A DNA stretch of 33,111 bases from an uncultured Bdellovibrionales bacterium (GTDB lineage: Bacteria; Bdellovibrionota; Bdellovibrionia; Bdellovibrionales; UBA1609), in NCBI GenBank assembly GCA_937936325.1, contig CALGWV010000025.1:1-33111 (forward strand). The letters run 5' to 3'. The position numbers and the translations under genes were made by a program. The notes below the pieces were generated by a model. The model saw only the letters and a program-made list of their open reading frames with translations, had not been told where the DNA came from and searched no databases. Shown piece by piece: positions 8,842 to 18,040 of the stretch. Position 1 is the first letter of the stretch, and each line of letters opens with the position of its first letter.

Positions 8842-9630
8842 TCAGTCAGGCGGCCTTTGGCCTACGACATAAGCCACCCAAGCTTCGCAGACCTCGCCTT
8901 TTTCAGCCCTTGCAAACTGTCCATTGCCTTCGCCATTGGGGCCTGAACCTTCCCAAAGTATGTGGACATCATGGAAACCCACTTCAATCATCAAATCTTT
9001 AAGTTCTGGTAAAGTCCACATTCTCCAATTGTAGGAAAAAACTTTTTTGATTTTTTTCTCACCATTAGGTTTAAAATGAATGTAAAACTGAGCATTATGG
9101 CTAACAGGGTCAAAGCTGTCTTGATCCCAGAAGTAACTAAATTCTTTATGCTCTGTCTCTTCTTCCAAAGGCTCTTGAGTGGCCATCCCCCCAAAGCAGT
9201 CCATAAAAAATAAACCTTTAGGATTTAAAGTTTTAAGACTTCTTTTAAGATATTTTTTTAATTTTTTACGTTCTTTAAAAATAAATGTAGAAAAATTAAG
9301 GGCCGCAATCACATCTACTTTTTCTTCAGATTTTTTCAAGACATCTCTTTCAAAAATTTGAATGCGCTCAACCTGTGAAGGCTGCAATTGACTTAAGTAA
9401 TTGGCCCTAGAGTAAGCAATAGGTTCAGGGTCTAAGTCCACACAGATCGCTTTTTTAAAAGCTCCACGCTTAATCCATTCAATGCTATTTAAAAACGTCC
9501 CACAAAAATCCTCTTTAAGCACTAAAGCCTCTTGACCATTGTACATTCTGTAATACTGATCAAAAAATTGAGCATCCACTTCCGGGGATTGAACGGATTC
9601 GGTATAGAGTTTGTACTTGTCAAAATTCAT
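8842..9630 (-). CDS. Class I SAM-dependent methyltransferase
   Basis: 'EDFCGTFLNSIEWIKRG', 'AICVDLDPEPIAYSRANY', 'VDVIAALNFSTFIFKERKKLKKYLKRSLKTLNPKGLFFMDCFGG'. Confidence 0.8.
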   Translation of the reverse strand: MNFDKYKLYTESVQSPEVDAQFFDQYYRMYNGQEALVLKEDFCGTFLNSIEWIKRGAFKKAICVDLDPEPIAYSRANYLSQLQPSQVERIQIFERDVLKKSEEKVDVIAALNFSTFIFKERKKLKKYLKRSLKTLNPKGLFFMDCFGGMATQEPLEEETEHKEFSYFWDQDSFDPVSHNAQFYIHFKPNGEKKIKKVFSYNWRMWTLPELKDLMIEVGFHDVHILWEGSGPNGEGNGQFARAEKGEVCEAWVAYVVGQRPPD

Positions 9631-9670
9631 GTTTTTTCCTAATTTGTTTTAAGCATTAAGCTAATAATAG

Positions 9671-9864
9671 TTTTTTGAGAGATTATTTTTTTAAAGACCT
9701 TTAATCCTCTCTTAAAAAAAGAAGCGTTGAACGTCGCGACAGTGCGTATCGTGGGGTGTGATATGTAACCATAGCACATGTCGGGAGACGCTCTGAGGCC
9801 GTAAGTGGGCTTTTTTATTTTAAGAGAGGATTAAAGGTCTTTAAAAAAATAATCTCTCAAAAAA
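9671..9864. repeat. Perfect 47-bp inverted repeat (9671-9717 and 9818-9864) flanking a 100-bp core
   Basis: Left TTTTTTGAGAGATTATTTTTTTAAAGACCTTTAATCCTCTCTTAAAA is the exact reverse complement of the right arm. Confidence 0.97.
9721..9816 (+). ncRNA. Candidate structured small RNA element, copy B (inside the inverted repeat)
   Basis: Conserved blocks shared with 3830-3918; stem CGACAGTGC...GCACATGTCG; ends in GGGCTTTTTT. Confidence 0.45.
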
Positions 9865-9891
9865 ATTAATACATAGATTTATAAAAAAAGT

Positions 9892-10950
9892 CTATGCTCG
9901 TAATTGGTTGAGCTGAAACATTTCAGCTCTAATTTGTGGACCATGGGGAACAGAAACTTCTTCAAGATCATTATGAAGCCCAATCCCTGGAACATTCAAC
10001 CCAGCCAAAACCTGAGGCGGAGCCTCTAACTCATAAAACAATTCCCGTGTGGCTCGATAAGCTAAGTGCTCCCCAAAGTTAGTGACTTCAGTGTCCTCAT
10101 TTACAAAAAGGACTTTTCTGGTTTTTTCAATGGAGGCTTTCACAGTCTGCCAATCATAGGGATATATAGACCTAAGGTCGATCACCTCTGCACTCATCTC
10201 ACCGGCGTCTTCTAACTTTTGAGCTTCGCTCAAACACATGCGTACGGATCGCCCATAACTCACTACTGTTAAGTCCGTACCTTCTTGCAAAACCTTCGCC
10301 TGACCAATAGGGACTCGGACGTCTTTGAGAGCAGGCCATTTTGGAGTCCACTGACTACGATCCCCAAGAGGGGCATCAATCATCGCCTTGAGTTCTTTTT
10401 CAGTCCCGGGCTCTCCCGGTATGAGCTCTTCACCTTTAATTCGCATTAGGGCTTTAGGTACAAGAAATAAAACAGGATTGGGGTCTTCAATAGCAGACAG
10501 CAACATACCGTAGGTTTCTAATGGTGTAGAGGGCATCACCACCTTCCAACCTGGAAGCCTTGAAGCTAAAGCATCAAAACTATGACTGTGGTAAATTGAG
10601 CCTCGTATACCCGCTCCTACTGGAGTCATTAAGACAATCGGCAAATGATATAAACCCGAACAAGACCAACTCGTATTACCGGCAAGCTTTAACAAATCAA
10701 TAGTATTAAAAATATAATCACAAAACTGAATTTCAGCCACACAGCGAGTGCCTGTTAAACCCAAGCCAATGGCTGCCCCCACAATTCCTCTTTCATCAAG
10801 AGGTGTGTTCCACGCCGTCTTTAAGCCTTGAGTTGCTGTAAAAACTCCCCCCATAGGTGGGCCCACATCTTGTCCAAAAATTTCCTTAACACCCAAATGA
10901 GTTTCACCATAATGAAGAGCCATGCGAATTGATTGTGCCATATTAGCCAT
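9892..10950 (-). CDS. 2-oxoacid (pyruvate/branched-chain) dehydrogenase E1 component, beta subunit
   Basis: 'PPMGGVFTATQGL', 'AAIGLGLTGTRCVAEIQFCDYIFNTIDLL', 'SAEVIDLRSIYPYDWQTVKASIEKTRKVLFVNED'. Confidence 0.9.
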   Translation of the reverse strand: MANMAQSIRMALHYGETHLGVKEIFGQDVGPPMGGVFTATQGLKTAWNTPLDERGIVGAAIGLGLTGTRCVAEIQFCDYIFNTIDLLKLAGNTSWSCSGLYHLPIVLMTPVGAGIRGSIYHSHSFDALASRLPGWKVVMPSTPLETYGMLLSAIEDPNPVLFLVPKALMRIKGEELIPGEPGTEKELKAMIDAPLGDRSQWTPKWPALKDVRVPIGQAKVLQEGTDLTVVSYGRSVRMCLSEAQKLEDAGEMSAEVIDLRSIYPYDWQTVKASIEKTRKVLFVNEDTEVTNFGEHLAYRATRELFYELEAPPQVLAGLNVPGIGLHNDLEEVSVPHGPQIRAEMFQLNQLRA

Positions 10951-11972
10951 TAGAACTTCCTCCAGTCTGCGTTTTCACCTTGAGCATAGGTATGGTCCCA
11001 AACCGTTTCGGCTCTAGGAGGTTTTTCAGATCTTACTTTTTCAACGGCCTCCCAACTTTCATCTTCGTATTTTTTATAAATATTTTTTATTTCTGCTTCA
11101 GATAAAATAGAATGCTTCATGAGTGTCTTCTCAAAAGTTTGAAGTGGGTCTGAAAAGCTATCTTCAAAGTTGGCTCCTGATGCTGAAGAGTGACCGTAGA
11201 GCCTTGATACTCTGGCTTCTAAAAGTAGAGGTTTTCTTTCTATTCGAACATACTCATAAGCTTCCTTAAGCTTGAGATAAGACTCCACAGGATCTAAACC
11301 ATTGATCACCATGGTTTTCATGCGGAAGGCTTTCCCACGATCGGCAATATACTCTTCACCATGTTGGTCTTCATAGGCCGTTGAAATACCCACTCTATTA
11401 TTTTGAACAGTTAAAAGCATAGGGAGTTCATTGCCCGGCCTTGAAGCCCAAATCAAACTGCTGGCAAAATCTCCTTCAGCTGATCCGGCGTCTCCACCAG
11501 TGACCACAGTGATCCCCAATTTAGGATTATTTTTTTGAGCCAGCGCCGTACCAATGGCCACTGTATATTGGACTTCGATAGGTGAGGTCACAGGAACCAC
11601 ATTCCACTCAGGGAAACAATAGTGATTGCTAAAATTACGGCCGCCAGTACAAGGGTCGGTTTCTTTGTTCATGATCAAACGAATTGAATCCTCCATGGTC
11701 AAACCCATGGCCACTAAAGTGGGCGTCCCTCTGTAGTGAAGATGAAAATAATCATACTCAACACCTTGGCCCTTATTGGCGAGTAGACCTAAGGCTACAC
11801 CGAAGGCCTCTTCGCCAGGAGCTCCAATCCAAAAATAGGCTTCACCCGTTTTATAAATTTTAATGAGTCTTTCTTCTAAAACTCGAGACTTCACCATGAG
11901 GTCATGAATCTTCACTAACAACTCTGATGAAAGAGATGATGTTTTCGACGAATCCGTTAATTTTTGAGACAC
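10950..11972 (-). CDS. 2-oxoacid (pyruvate/branched-chain) dehydrogenase E1 component, alpha subunit
   Basis: TPP-binding 'GGDAGSAEGDFASSLIWASRPGNELPMLLTVQNN', 'YDYFHLHYRGTPTLVAMG'; stop overlaps the beta start. Confidence 0.9.
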   Translation of the reverse strand: MSQKLTDSSKTSSLSSELLVKIHDLMVKSRVLEERLIKIYKTGEAYFWIGAPGEEAFGVALGLLANKGQGVEYDYFHLHYRGTPTLVAMGLTMEDSIRLIMNKETDPCTGGRNFSNHYCFPEWNVVPVTSPIEVQYTVAIGTALAQKNNPKLGITVVTGGDAGSAEGDFASSLIWASRPGNELPMLLTVQNNRVGISTAYEDQHGEEYIADRGKAFRMKTMVINGLDPVESYLKLKEAYEYVRIERKPLLLEARVSRLYGHSSASGANFEDSFSDPLQTFEKTLMKHSILSEAEIKNIYKKYEDESWEAVEKVRSEKPPRAETVWDHTYAQGENADWRKF

Positions 11973-12077
11973 GCTATTTTCCCCTTAAAAATCGAACAAT
12001 TTAAGATAGTGGATCTATCTTATTTGAAGTCTGGGATCTAAAAAAGTCTCTGGATGCCTAAATCCACTCCAATCATA

Positions 12078-12107
12078 AAAAAAGGCCTACCATAAGGTAA
12101 GCCTTGT
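12078..12107 (-). terminator. Rho-independent terminator downstream of 12136..12774
   Basis: AAGGCCTACC-ATAA-GGTAAGCCTT hairpin with a T run on the minus strand. Confidence 0.75.
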
Positions 12108-12135
12108 CTTTGAAGTATAGATTTTAACCAAGATC

Positions 12136-12774
12136 TTATTTTTTTAATAATTGGGGATGCAAACTCTGCGCTCGGTCCAAAGTTTCACTAGAAAGACAAG
12201 CTGTGCCCAAATTACCGACACCAATACGACCTGACGGATTGAGCTCGTCCACATTCCCGCTTCCTGCAAGAAATACTAAGTTTTCCAGAACTTTAGGAAG
12301 TTCAACATCGTCAAAAATGTCATCATCCTTAACCTGAGCTCTAACTTCCACATTGCCTGCGATTTGGCACTTCAGCTTTTCCTGTTTAGTTTGGTTTAGT
12401 CCTTTAATTTGAGCTTTTTCTGTCACTTGCAAAGTCAGTCTCTCCTCAGCACTTAGCTCTACTAAAGAGTTTGCAGCGGCTTTACACTTTTCAAGAGTTG
12501 CGTAGGAAATTCCGCTCCCAAAATTGATAGATTTTACGGCTAGTGTTTCCGATAAATCTTTTGCATTCACTTTTATCCTATAGCCCGTAACAGCAAAAGC
12601 TCCCTCTGGCTCACAAGATACTTCATTCGCCTCTACTTTGACCTTAGTTTTAGTATAAATTGATTCTGTATGGGTGAGAACATCGTATCTCGATTGAATT
12701 TCAGCATGAGATGGAACTAATATGAAGCCAGACACAAGGAAAGTTAAAGAAATTATTTTAAAAAATGTATTCAT
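12136..12774 (-). CDS. Secreted hypothetical protein
   Basis: 212 aa with signal peptide MNTFFKIISLTFLVSGFILVPSHA; no recognised domain. Confidence 0.65.
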   Translation of the reverse strand: MNTFFKIISLTFLVSGFILVPSHAEIQSRYDVLTHTESIYTKTKVKVEANEVSCEPEGAFAVTGYRIKVNAKDLSETLAVKSINFGSGISYATLEKCKAAANSLVELSAEERLTLQVTEKAQIKGLNQTKQEKLKCQIAGNVEVRAQVKDDDIFDDVELPKVLENLVFLAGSGNVDELNPSGRIGVGNLGTACLSSETLDRAQSLHPQLLKK

Positions 12775-13115
12775 TGTTATTCTCCAATTTAAGTTTTACG
12801 ACAAATCATCTCTCGAAGAGACTTAAGTTCTGACGTAGGTTAATTTTTATAGCTTTTTGCTGAACACACTATAAGTTTTTTCGATTTTAGACGTATGTTT
12901 TTTTATTGAATTGAATCGCCTTTAAATAGAGCTCTTAGTCTCTTGAGCTCGCCCATCAAATAGATCTAAAGTTTATTTCACTCAAAACTGCAAAAACCTA
13001 AGCGTGTTTAGTATAGAAAGTAAAGTTTCTTTATCGAACTAAAAAGTGAGCTCAGCAACTGATTTCATTATTACTAACTGCACCTCCATTTTTATTTAAA
13101 ATTTTTCTATAAAAA

Positions 13116-13799
13116 CTATTGAGCTATTGGCAAGAGGTCAGTCTGAATTTCGTAATTTAGATGAACACCGTCAATTGAGCTTCCAATCAGTAATTTTAAT
13201 CTTTGATGACTTTGTGCCGGGCCGTATACAGTGATCATGGGCTCATCATTATCTTTTGAGATGGAAACTCCAGTGTAAATCGTCACATGAGCATCCTCTC
13301 TCAAGAATTCATTCAACTTAAAAGACATCCACTTGGCATAGTAAAAATAGACTTCTCTATTGGAACCCTGCTTTAAACCCATCTTGGCTTCGGAATTAAG
13401 AAACCTAGCTATAATTACTGCTTTCAAACGATCCATACTAAATTCAGATCCAGAATAAGGGGTTGTATCCCCTAAAACGGGTCCAGTGACAGCCCTGACC
13501 TTTCCTTTTTGACTTCTGACAAAAAGCTCTTCACAAAAATAGGGTTCATCTCCACCTATAAAGTGAGCTATAAATTCTGACAGATCTTTCTTAGTAAAAA
13601 TGGATGTTTGTGCATGAGATAAGGTTTCTACATAGAGTTCATTAAAAAGAAGACCAGTTTTCATTCTGGATTGTTCTAAAATATTCTCTAGCGTATGAGA
13701 ATTCCCTGCAGCCTTCATCATTCTCAAACAAGTATAAGAGTAGCTAGAATGACTGATGATCTGGACAGATATGACGAATAATAAATACTTAATTTTCAT
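13116..13799 (-). CDS. Secreted hypothetical protein
   Basis: The ORF extends to 13880 but a signal peptide starts at the internal ATG (MKIKYLLFVISVQIISHSSYS) at 13799. Confidence 0.6.
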   Translation of the reverse strand: MKIKYLLFVISVQIISHSSYSYTCLRMMKAAGNSHTLENILEQSRMKTGLLFNELYVETLSHAQTSIFTKKDLSEFIAHFIGGDEPYFCEELFVRSQKGKVRAVTGPVLGDTTPYSGSEFSMDRLKAVIIARFLNSEAKMGLKQGSNREVYFYYAKWMSFKLNEFLREDAHVTIYTGVSISKDNDEPMITVYGPAQSHQRLKLLIGSSIDGVHLNYEIQTDLLPIAQ

Positions 13800-14053
13800 G
13801 TTTACACCTTTAGTTAGTTTTAATGTGAGGTAGAACGCACGAGTTGATCGAGCTCGGACAGATTTTTTAACCATTTCCATTATTTATTTTACAAACTCCG
13901 TTTTTTAGGGTTTATTCCATGCCAGAAGCACATTATTCCCGACTACTAAGGAAAATAAACTAAGCTTCAACTAATTAAAATTCATATTTATTTTTAGGTT
14001 AATTTTTTGAAATAAACATCTGTTTTATATAAAAATTTAAGGGTTTAAAGATT

Positions 14054-14701
14054 ATGATTATTTTGAAATCTAAAGAGTATATTCTTTTTGAAAAAGCCTT
14101 TGATAGCTTCAAAACTGCGGCACAAAAGAAGCAAGCTTTTTACATCATAGAAACAGCAATAGATTGTTATTCAAAAAGAGGCATTGGAAACTCGGCACTG
14201 AGTACTATCGCAAATAGAGCCTCTTGCTCACTCTCAAAGCTTAAGTTTTATTTTAATAACTCTGAAACTTTAATTCTTTCCACATTAAAGTACATTAGAC
14301 TCCTCTACCAAGAGTATGTTGTGAGCGAGATCAGCAAAGCCACAAACCCACAACAACGTTTTGATCTTTATTTTACAGCTTGCTTAGACTGGCCTCAAAA
14401 AAACAAGCAATATGCCGCCGTCTGGATCTCTGCCATGCACAAAGCAAGCAAAGATAAAAGTGTCATTGATTTAAATACCATTGCAGTTCAAACAGGTCTA
14501 GAAAGATTAGCGACTTTAATTCAAGAAGGAAAAGATGAAAAAGTATTTTTTTGTGATTCTAGCAAATCAGCGGCACAGACCATACATACTTTAATGACAG
14601 GCTTTCTACTTTCCATATTCACAGAAAAACAAAGTGATAGATTGAACAAAGAAAAAATACTAAAAACTCAATGCCTCAAAATTTTAAAATCTATTGACTA
14701 A
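14054..14701 (+). CDS. TetR/AcrR family transcriptional regulator
   Basis: N-terminal HTH-like 'IETAIDCYSKRGIGNSALSTIANRASCSLSKLKFYFNNSETLILSTLKYI'. Confidence 0.8.
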   Translation: MIILKSKEYILFEKAFDSFKTAAQKKQAFYIIETAIDCYSKRGIGNSALSTIANRASCSLSKLKFYFNNSETLILSTLKYIRLLYQEYVVSEISKATNPQQRFDLYFTACLDWPQKNKQYAAVWISAMHKASKDKSVIDLNTIAVQTGLERLATLIQEGKDEKVFFCDSSKSAAQTIHTLMTGFLLSIFTEKQSDRLNKEKILKTQCLKILKSID

Positions 14702-15836
14702 CGCCGAAAAGCTCAAAGACTTTTCTAACTGAAGAGTACTCTCCCAAAAAGCTAGACTCTCTCAGATCCCTATCAGAACCTATATAGTGCCCATTGTAAG
14801 GATTTATCCCACTATCAGAGACTAACTCTAGAGCCTCAAGAACAAGGGCTTGAAGTTCAAGCTTTGGAGTGACTCGACTCCAAAAAGTAAGGTCTGCTTC
14901 CAGAGCATCCCAACGCACCCCTTTTCGTTTTAATTTCATTTTATCTCTTTTAAAAAACCCGACAGGCAGGTACAGCCTCCCTCCAGCTTCATCTCCATAA
15001 GCTAGAAGCTGTGGCTTTCCTCTATTTTCCTCAGCCTTGAATTGATGGAACATAGAGTACAACGGGGACTGCGAATTTTCTCTTTCGTTATCTATGGCAT
15101 AAAAGGGTTGATAAGATAAATAGATAAAATATTTTAAGATTAACCCCCTAATCTTCTGACCATATTTGCCTTTCTTGATTGCTAGACTGCTCACTTCAAA
15201 TATGGATTGTAAACTCACTGGTTCTATACTCTCAGAAGTCTTAAGCCCGAAACTCACTGGAGATAAACTTTCTCTTGGAATATTCTGACTAAAGAAATGT
15301 TCAACAGGTAACCTAAAAATTTTACTCTCTCCAGGCAGGGGCATAGCTCCTTCTTGAGCAGAATGAGTATAGGCTGAAGAGAGCAACCTCATAGATCCGA
15401 GCTCTTCCCCAGTGGACTCATCGGTCACTAAAATAATTTTGGACTGAAACAAAAGATCAAGGATATTGCTTGAAGTTTTATCTATGAACTCAGAATCCCA
15501 ACCTCTTCGGGGGTACTGCTCCGACAAGATACCGATTAAGGAACGAAAAATTCGATTCCTGTAGGCTCTAGGCAGAGCCTTTCTCACTCTTTTGCCATCA
15601 GAAAATATGGATTTATGGACCTGATAAGAGTTCACAACCTCTACGTTTATGCCACCTTCTGAAAAATTTGAGATTTGAGTCACATAAGTTTTGCCACCAA
15701 CTACCGTAATATATTCAGGGGTAGCTTCTGAAACAACACCCAAGCCTTTTATAAGATATAAACTGGAGCACTCTGGTAAGGACCAAGCTTTAAAGGTTGA
15801 AACAGAAATAAATATAATAAGCAAAACCTTTACCAT
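14691..15836 (-). CDS. Secreted protein with GNAT / autoinducer-synthase-like acyltransferase features
   Basis: Likely start is the internal ATG at 15836 (MVKVLLIIFISVSTFKAWS signal peptide). 'LVTDESTGEELGSMRLL...LPGESKIFRLPVEHFF...FEVSSLAIKKGKYGQKIRGLILKYFIYLS' resembles the GNAT-like N-acyltransferase layout. Confidence 0.4.
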   Translation of the reverse strand: MVKVLLIIFISVSTFKAWSLPECSSLYLIKGLGVVSEATPEYITVVGGKTYVTQISNFSEGGINVEVVNSYQVHKSIFSDGKRVRKALPRAYRNRIFRSLIGILSEQYPRRGWDSEFIDKTSSNILDLLFQSKIILVTDESTGEELGSMRLLSSAYTHSAQEGAMPLPGESKIFRLPVEHFFSQNIPRESLSPVSFGLKTSESIEPVSLQSIFEVSSLAIKKGKYGQKIRGLILKYFIYLSYQPFYAIDNERENSQSPLYSMFHQFKAEENRGKPQLLAYGDEAGGRLYLPVGFFKRDKMKLKRKGVRWDALEADLTFWSRVTPKLELQALVLEALELVSDSGINPYNGHYIGSDRDLRESSFLGEYSSVRKVFELFGVSQ

Positions 15837-16042
15837 GAGCACCTTACTATCAATGAAGTTGGTAATATTCAACGTCAAAAAAAATTTTGTCGTGATAATT
15901 ATTTTTTTGGAAATAAAAGTAGTCCTAAGCAAGCACTCAAAATACTAATAAAAGCCTGTTCAATTGATGGTCTTTAACCAAAAAACTGTATTTCACCTCT
16001 GTTTTACTCAATGAAAGTTGGCATAAACCCGACAAGAAGATT

Positions 16043-17875
16043 ATGTATTCAGGGATAGGTGTTTGCCGTAAATTAATCTTACTTTTTATTTTGTTAAGTG
16101 AACCTTTCAATCTACAAGCAGCTGAGGTTGGTACACAGAAAACATTGCCCATTGACTCTCAATCTTGTGGGCCAATAGAACAAAATGTACCTGGCGAAAT
16201 TCTACAGTCTAGCATGACCTGCGGGCCTATTGCCTTATCTATTGGTCTAAGGACTAGTGCCGGTAAATATCTAGTGGCAGGTGCATTAAAACTGTCTGGA
16301 AAAGTTGCAACCCGAGCAGCCTCAACATTTATTGCTGGTGCTGGAATAGCTTGGACAGCAGTTGATATTATCAATTTTCTGTCTAAATACGACCCTAATT
16401 TGTGCAAAAAGGATGTCCATTTTAAAAGAAAGACCCTAGAAGTTGCAAAAAAAGAAAATTTAGAGCTAATAAAGGCCAGCGAAGGACGAGTTGATCGTGA
16501 TGATGTCAGAAACATGAGTTTTCATAATATTTACAAAAACCCCTACTTCTTAAAAAATCTATCATGTGACAAGTTAAAAATGGATTTATCAGCAAAAAAA
16601 ACCCTAAGACATCGTATCAGAAATAAAATTTTAATCAGACAAAGATACAACCCCGTATTTTACAATAGATTTAAAAAAAAAAAGATACCTGGAACTCATG
16701 GCGACAAAGACAGATTAATGTTGAAGCTTACCGGTAAACAAAAAGCTCTCCGGCAATTAGCTCAAGAAGGTTCTTGCCTACCCCCGTTTCTCCAAATGCA
16801 GCTGGCGTGCTCAATAGGGCAGTCTGTACTTTTCGCAACAGAACCTACCCAGAAATTTATTGTCTCTATAAGAAAAACCCTAAACAACTCTAAAAGAAAG
16901 CGAAAGCTTAGTCCAGGCCCAAAGGTTTCGACTCAAAGCCCTCCGCCAGGAACAGTACTTCATGTTCAAAATCTTGGGGTAGTTATTGAATCCTCCAATC
17001 TAAACCTCACTACTCGCAAAGTAGCAATAACGGGTAACGACACTTTAGATTTAGATCTGTTTTTAAGCAAAGATAAAGGGGCATACATTTATTCCTCAAC
17101 AGGAGTAAAATATCAAGTTATGGATGTTGATACAGAAAGAGGTGCTTATTCTTTTGTCAGCGACGCAGGAGTTTGGCATTTCTTTAAGTACAAAAAAATA
17201 AAAAAAGTAAATATCTTAATTCAAAGAAAAACAGGAAAGAATCATCGTATAGAGGTTAATTATCCAATGAATTTCTCTAGGGACAGAATTGAAGAGTCTA
17301 CTAAAGGCCTCACAGAAGAGCTCAACTCCCTTCCCCCTCGTTCGCTCAATTCAGTGCGAGAAGTTCATATCATTAATGGTTTTTATACAGGAGGTACCGC
17401 TGGAAGGAGGCGAATGAATTTAAATTCAACCTTATTTCCAAAGGAACCTACTTTAAGTACTGCATACCAAAGAGGGGAGATTATCTCACATGAATTTGGT
17501 CACCTGATTGGTGAAAGAATGAAAAAAGCAAATGAAAAATATTTTATTCCTCCCAACTGGAGAAGAGCAATGGATCGTGACAACAGAAGTGGGGTTTCAG
17601 AATATGCGAACAAAGATCCGGGAGAAGATTTTGCTGAAACATTTAAAGTGTTCACAACTTTTTGGAGATCTGGACAGCTCAGTGTATTTCGAAAAGAATT
17701 TCCAAACAGAACGAGAGTTTTAGAGAGAGCTTTCAACAAGGATTTAAAAGATGCTGTTGAGGCAAAAAAAGGTGGTAAAGTTAAAGAAATAGTTTTAACA
17801 GCTTCGGGGCTCTTTGTTTTAGGACTTGATGGGACTACATTTTTTGTACCATCGAGCGATGTAGCATCAATTTAG
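16043..17875 (+). CDS. Secreted zinc metallopeptidase-like protein (anthrax lethal factor/ATLF-like gluzincin domain)
   Basis: Signal peptide; 'ISHEFGHLIGERMKK' zinc motif, and 'VSEYANKDPGEDFAETFKVFTTFW' as the downstream Glu-containing motif typical of lethal-factor-like peptidases. Confidence 0.65.
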   Translation: MYSGIGVCRKLILLFILLSEPFNLQAAEVGTQKTLPIDSQSCGPIEQNVPGEILQSSMTCGPIALSIGLRTSAGKYLVAGALKLSGKVATRAASTFIAGAGIAWTAVDIINFLSKYDPNLCKKDVHFKRKTLEVAKKENLELIKASEGRVDRDDVRNMSFHNIYKNPYFLKNLSCDKLKMDLSAKKTLRHRIRNKILIRQRYNPVFYNRFKKKKIPGTHGDKDRLMLKLTGKQKALRQLAQEGSCLPPFLQMQLACSIGQSVLFATEPTQKFIVSIRKTLNNSKRKRKLSPGPKVSTQSPPPGTVLHVQNLGVVIESSNLNLTTRKVAITGNDTLDLDLFLSKDKGAYIYSSTGVKYQVMDVDTERGAYSFVSDAGVWHFFKYKKIKKVNILIQRKTGKNHRIEVNYPMNFSRDRIEESTKGLTEELNSLPPRSLNSVREVHIINGFYTGGTAGRRRMNLNSTLFPKEPTLSTAYQRGEIISHEFGHLIGERMKKANEKYFIPPNWRRAMDRDNRSGVSEYANKDPGEDFAETFKVFTTFWRSGQLSVFRKEFPNRTRVLERAFNKDLKDAVEAKKGGKVKEIVLTASGLFVLGLDGTTFFVPSSDVASI

Positions 17876-18040
17876 TCTTTAAAGACCTACTAGATTTTAC
17901 AAGAGTCTGATTTCTATTTTATATATGTAGAGTAACCTTAATAGAGCTAAACAGTTGTTACATACGATATACTAATTCATCATGATTCCAACTGATAAGA
18001 CTTGCCCACAATAAGCACCTGGGCCATGATTTCAATCATT

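Noticed and set aside
9671-9864. CRISPR array or IS element as explanation of the inverted repeat
   Set aside because: No direct repeats with spacers, no transposase ORF, no clear target-site duplication.
16159-16515. Minus-strand ORFs 16159..16515 and 17500..17739
   Set aside because: Antisense to the metallopeptidase gene with no independent support.
17874-17886. Palindrome GTCTTTAAAGAC after the metallopeptidase gene, resembling part of the 47-bp arm
   Set aside because: Only a short AT-rich overlap (TTTAAAGACC); likely chance.
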